Positions 60,601-64,000 of a stretch of DNA of 64,000 nt are shown here, one piece after another (positions within the stretch are counted from its first letter, which is position 1; each line of letters begins with the position of its first letter). The position numbers were made by a program, and so were the translations under genes. Source of the DNA: Corella eumyota (taxonomy: Eukaryota; Chordata; Ascidiacea; Phlebobranchia; Corellidae); assembly GCA_963082875.1 (NCBI GenBank), contig OY720102.1, forward strand, positions 7,006,001 through 7,070,000, given 5' to 3'. The notes under the pieces are model-generated. The model was given only the letters and a program-made list of their open reading frames with translations, was not told the DNA's origin and did not search any database.

Positions 60601-60747
60601 ACCTGTCAAAAATATCATCTTGATCACTATTTCTTTATTTTTGAAACAAAGTTTTTAAATAAACTTACCTGGTAGCTCGGTAATATTAAAACTGTACTCT
60701 TCATATTCGTCGTTAATAGTAAAACTGTACTCACTATATTCGTCCAT
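57644..60747 (-). CDS. Atypical seven-TM receptor-like protein, GPCR5
   Basis: Seven coding exons on minus: 60747-60669, 60602-60302, 59963-59810, 59342-59136, 58672-58466, 57960-57845, 57746-57644. All are GT-AG and in phase; 388 aa. The N-terminus holds two similar acidic tyrosine blocks (DEYSEYSFTIN, DEYEEYSFNIT) and a Ser/Thr-rich stretch to about residue 80. TM1 has GFVGN (N106), TM6 has FTLCWVVF (W298). Several class A landmarks are changed: the TM2 Asp position reads N136 (LSISN), the DRY position reads HIY (187-189), and TM7 reads NAAVGPFIQ instead of NPxxY. The loop between TM4 and TM5 is short, unlike GPCR1-4. It may be a divergent rhodopsin-family receptor that does not couple normally to G proteins; I do not recognise an orthologue. 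Confidence 0.72.
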
Positions 60748-61943
60748 ACTTTAGTTTGCTCTTACTAATCTTTCTTTAAAACTTAGTTATAACTGCTACA
60801 AAGAAGTTGTAATAATTAATGTCTTTAGACGTACTTACTTGTTAGAGCGTGCGCTAAATCAGACTCTAAAAAAACGTTTTTTGACTTTTTCCCTTTTTTT
60901 GTCTGCGGGAAAAACTTACAGCGTATTGCGATGCCTGGCGGGCCCACGCGACAAAATTGTCGTTAAAACGTGATGCGAATAACTAACAGTCACATTTATC
61001 AACTGGCACAAATGCAATGGGTAATGGGCAAAACAATCGCCCTTTATAAGATTTTTTTAAATTTCGGTTACCAAAAATATAATCTTTGTTTTATATAAAA
61101 ATGTAGCCCAACGTTTGATGATCTTTTTATTCGTAATTAAATTTGATTGTAAATTTGACAAAATCTAAAAATCGAAAATTTAAATGTTTCGATGAGAAGT
61201 TCGAAAAGAGCTATTTTAAACTCAAACTTTAATTTATTTTTATTGGATGTGAACTATAACATCCTTTTCGATCGTTATACTTTATTTTCTTATTGGTGGT
61301 TATACCTCTCTACCACACTCCGATGGCAAAAGATTGCCTTATAAATCGTTAAAAAAATACATTACGTATAATTGCTTGTTTTAAAAACAGTCAGGTGGTG
61401 TATTTTTTAAATATTCACATTAATGTTACTCTTTTTAAATATGCAAATTAAATTATCTTATTAAAGAAAATCTTATTAAAGCAAAATATCAGTAATATAG
61501 TTTTCAGTTATTGTATATAGCCTTTCCAGCTTTTTAGAATAAAAAAACTTTTTTTCAAAAAAACCTTATATAAAAATTACTATTTTGTTTTTATACATAT
61601 ATTGTTTGTTATAAAAACTGAGGTTAATTTATGGAATACAAAATTACCTGTTTAAATCGTTACAATTAGTTAAACAAATGTAATTAGCTTTAGGCTTCAG
61701 ATTAATGAAATCCGTGTCAAAGTTGGATTAAAAACTTTTTTTAATTAAATTACTGATTTGTTTTTTGAATTTTAAATATGGTAAAAATATATTTGGAGTT
61801 TATTCGTAAAGACTGTTTGTGCAATTAAAAAAAACAATTATACAAAAATTAATTTGGCAACACTTTGTGCATGCAACTCTTAAAAATCTTTCGCTGAAGT
61901 TACGCAAATGCAATTTTTGTACAGGAAAAAGTAATTTTTGACA
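60748..61943. other. Intergenic region between GPCR5 and RANBP1
   Basis: About 1.2 kb, AT-rich. The two genes are transcribed away from each other. Nothing recognisable was found apart from the two 5' flanks. Confidence 0.5.
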
Positions 61944-64000
61944 ATGAGCTCAGAGGTATGCTTTAACTGATATTTTTTTGCTTAAATTGTGTAATGTTCT
62001 TTTAAATACGGTATTTTATTTCCATGTAAATGTGTTTTGTGATCTTTGTTTGTTTAAAAATTTATCAAGTTCAAATTCTACCGACAGCGTGGTGTAGTCA
62101 GGTAGTGGTAAGAACACTTGTTACACCACACATAAGGTCGTGGGTTTAATCCCCACTGATTTCATGCTGTAGCGCCCTTGAGTAAGGCGCTATAAACGGT
62201 ATGAACTCCTGCTGAGCCAGCACTTAATCAGCAGTATAATTATTGGGCAGTTATAATCTAGAATATCCCAAACTGCCACAGGCAACTCGAGACTGGGTCG
62301 GAGTAACTTATGTTACTCTGTTAAGGTTGCGCATTTGACTTTCCCACATCGAGGATAAATATATATACAAAAAAAAAATTGTGGAGCTCCATTAGCGTCG
62401 TCCGCCCAGTTTATGCATGCAAAAAGTGACGGAATTTTTATACCTTACCCTAATCTTTCCTTGCGAATTTCGCATTTATTTTAGTACTACTCGTTTAAAC
62501 TGGCGGACGACCTAGTAGAGCTCACAAATTGCCAAATTTTGTTAACAATTCTTTTTATAAATTTCCCTTGCCAAGTGTTGTTTTTATAAAAGCTCGTTGA
62601 CATCTGACATGTTATTTTGGCTTGATTATTAAGCTTTTAATTATTTAACTTTTTTGTATATATATATATATAAGCAAATGCAGATAAGTGTTAAAAAACC
62701 TTAAAATTTTAGCAAGATGCTTAGACATGGAAGCAGTAGGAATCGAACCCAGGATATATTGTCCTTTTTTATTTTACTTTTGATATCAAAACTAAACATT
62801 CCTATATTTTAAAATGAAAATATTTTTTGTTATTTGTTTCACAGGACATACACGATCCTTACCATGCACCAATTATACCTCTTCCAGATAAAGTAGAACA
62901 GCCTCAACTAGAAGAAGACGAAGAATTATTATTCACAATGTAGGGCACAGCCAGTGACCAAAAATTGCAAATCAAAAAAAATGTTTATGCTTAAAAAAAT
63001 TTTCAACTTTTTATATTTTTTTTTATGTTTAGGAGGGCAAAGTTATTTCGTTGGGCCCCAGAAGCAGACCCCGCACAATGGAAGGAAAGGGGTACAGGTG
63101 ACGTTAAACTTCTTCAACATAAACAAACCAAAAGAATAAGATTGTTAATGAGGAGGGACAAAACTTTTAAAACTTGTGCCAACCACTACCGTAAGTGTTG
63201 TGTTAATGGATACCCATCTATAATAAACTGGATTGCATGAATTAAACCCGAATCTTTTTCATTCAGACAATCCATTTACTTTTTCCAATTACAACTTTAA
63301 ATGACTATGCTATGACTTATACTTTAATATAACTTCGCAGCGTGGTGTACAAGAACACCTGCTACACCACACATGAGGTCGTGGGTTTAATCCCCACTGA
63401 TCTCATGCCGTAGCGCCCTTGAGTAAGGCGCTATAAACGATATGAACTCTTGCTGAGCCAGCACTTAATCAGCAGTACAATTATCGGGCAATTATAATCT
63501 ATATTATCTCAAACAGCCACAGGCAACTTGTGACTAGGTCGGAGTACCTAATGTTACTCTATGTTTAAGTTGCGCATTCCACCCACATCGAGGATAAAGA
63601 TATATACAAAAAATTAAAATAAGTTTACTTTGGAATATTTACTTACATGTAGGTAAATAAAAAAATTTATTTCAATTGTTTTAAATTGTCCTTGTATTTT
63701 ATTTTTATTGTATTATGGATAGTGGATAGAAAAATGAAATTAGTTCCTAACTCTGGGAGTGATAGAGCTTGGGTATGGACAGCTTTGGCCGATTTTGCTG
63801 AAGAAGAACTCAAAAAAGAATTATTTGCAATTCGATTCTTAAATGCTGAAAGTACAAAATAAACATTTTTTTTACTTTTTTAATATTTCTTTTATAACTT
63901 TTAGTAAGTTAGTCTAAATAATGTTTTATTTTTATTTTTTGACAGATGCAAATAAATTTAAAGAAAAGTTTTGTGAATGCCAAGAAATGTTAGACGATAT
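61944..64000 (+). CDS. RANBP1: RANBP1 (Ran-specific GTPase-activating/binding protein), 5' part
   Basis: Exons 61944-61955, 62845-62939, 63033-63190, 63723-63851 and 63946 to the window end, in phase throughout. The product begins [20 protein letters not shown], has the acidic run EEDEELLF, then [38 protein letters not shown] and [19 protein letters not shown]: the Ran-binding domain of RanBP1/RanBP2 in order. It binds Ran-GTP and helps RanGAP end nuclear transport cycles. The first exon codes for only four residues. The sequence TTTTTGTACAG lies 18 bp before the ATG and could be a trans-splice acceptor. Introns 1 and 3 hold SINEs and intron 1 also a MITE. The C-terminus is beyond the window. 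Confidence 0.93.
62085..62379 (+). repeat. tRNA-derived SINE in RANBP1 intron 1
   Basis: Well-preserved copy: AGCGTGGTGTAG, then GGTAGTGGTAAGAACAC, GGTCGTGGGTTTAATCCCC, body CCTGCTGAGCCAGCACTTAA, tail GAGGATAAATATATATAC with an A run. It has an extra TCAGGTAG in the A-box region. Confidence 0.88.
62380..62526. mobile_element. Short MITE with about 30 bp inverted repeats
   Basis: Left end TGTGGAGCTCCATTAGCGTC then GTCCGCCCAGTTT; the reverse complement of the right end is TGTGAGCTCTACTAGGTCGT then CCGCCAGTTT. Total about 147 bp, and it abuts the A tail of the SINE. AATT flanks both sides and could be the target duplication. No coding capacity; family not known to me. Confidence 0.65.
63338..63616 (+). 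repeat. tRNA-derived SINE in RANBP1 intron 3
   Basis: GCAGCGTGGTGTACAAGAAC, GGTCGTGGGTTTAATCCCC, body TTGCTGAGCCAGCACTTAAT, tail GAGGATAAAGATATATAC. The A-box region has lost the AGTGGT part. Confidence 0.87.

Noticed and set aside
1-64000. Retroviral, Polinton or other virus-like element, CRISPR array, operon
   Set aside because: No reverse transcriptase, integrase, capsid-like or polymerase reading, no LTR pair and no spaced direct-repeat array was seen.

Overview
The window looks like AT-rich, intron-rich chordate DNA from a solitary tunicate, most likely Ciona or a close relative. The reasons are short introns with GT-AG borders, a PUM3 homologue and a RANBP1 homologue of animal type, and many copies of one tRNA-derived SINE. 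The genus is an inference; no database was searched. There is no operon, CRISPR array or rRNA gene, and I saw no viral or retroviral element.

Layout. 1-1341: last four exons of PUM3 (+). About 2400-6810: a putative spliced locus with a CCAAT/CRE-like promoter and seven short candidate exons but no long ORF, interrupted by a hAT-like MITE and a TTG-rich minisatellite. 7860-20920: four tandem units of about 3.2-3.5 kb, each with a two-exon SLC35G-like (EamA/DMT) transporter gene on + and a SINE behind it. 21184-53067: transporter copies on + mixed with class A peptide-type GPCR genes on -, in the order GPCR1, transporter pseudogene 5, an orphan GPCR exon, transporter 6, a GPCR remnant, transporter 7, GPCR2, transporter fossil 8, GPCR3, transporter fossil 9, GPCR4. 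57644-60747: a very different and atypical seven-TM gene, GPCR5 (-). 61944-64000: 5' part of RANBP1 (+), with a MITE and two SINEs in its introns.

The main content is a two-gene amplification. Transporter and receptor alternate, lie tail to tail (transporter 3' end facing receptor 3' end), and have been repeatedly duplicated, partly deleted and gene-converted. I assembled the receptors exon by exon: GPCR1 (11 exons, 483 aa), GPCR2 (505 aa), GPCR3 (degrading) and GPCR4 (534 aa). All four have an unusually long second extracellular loop carried on three separate exons, with extra cysteines and acidic tyrosine-rich stretches. Copies 2 and 3 have changes at the NPxxY and CWxP positions and lost C-terminal tail. 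Shared SINE and minisatellite insertions give a relative order of events: GPCR1 split first, then GPCR4, and GPCR2 and GPCR3 are the youngest pair.

Introns and intergenic stretches not described below are AT-rich DNA in which I see no convincing gene.
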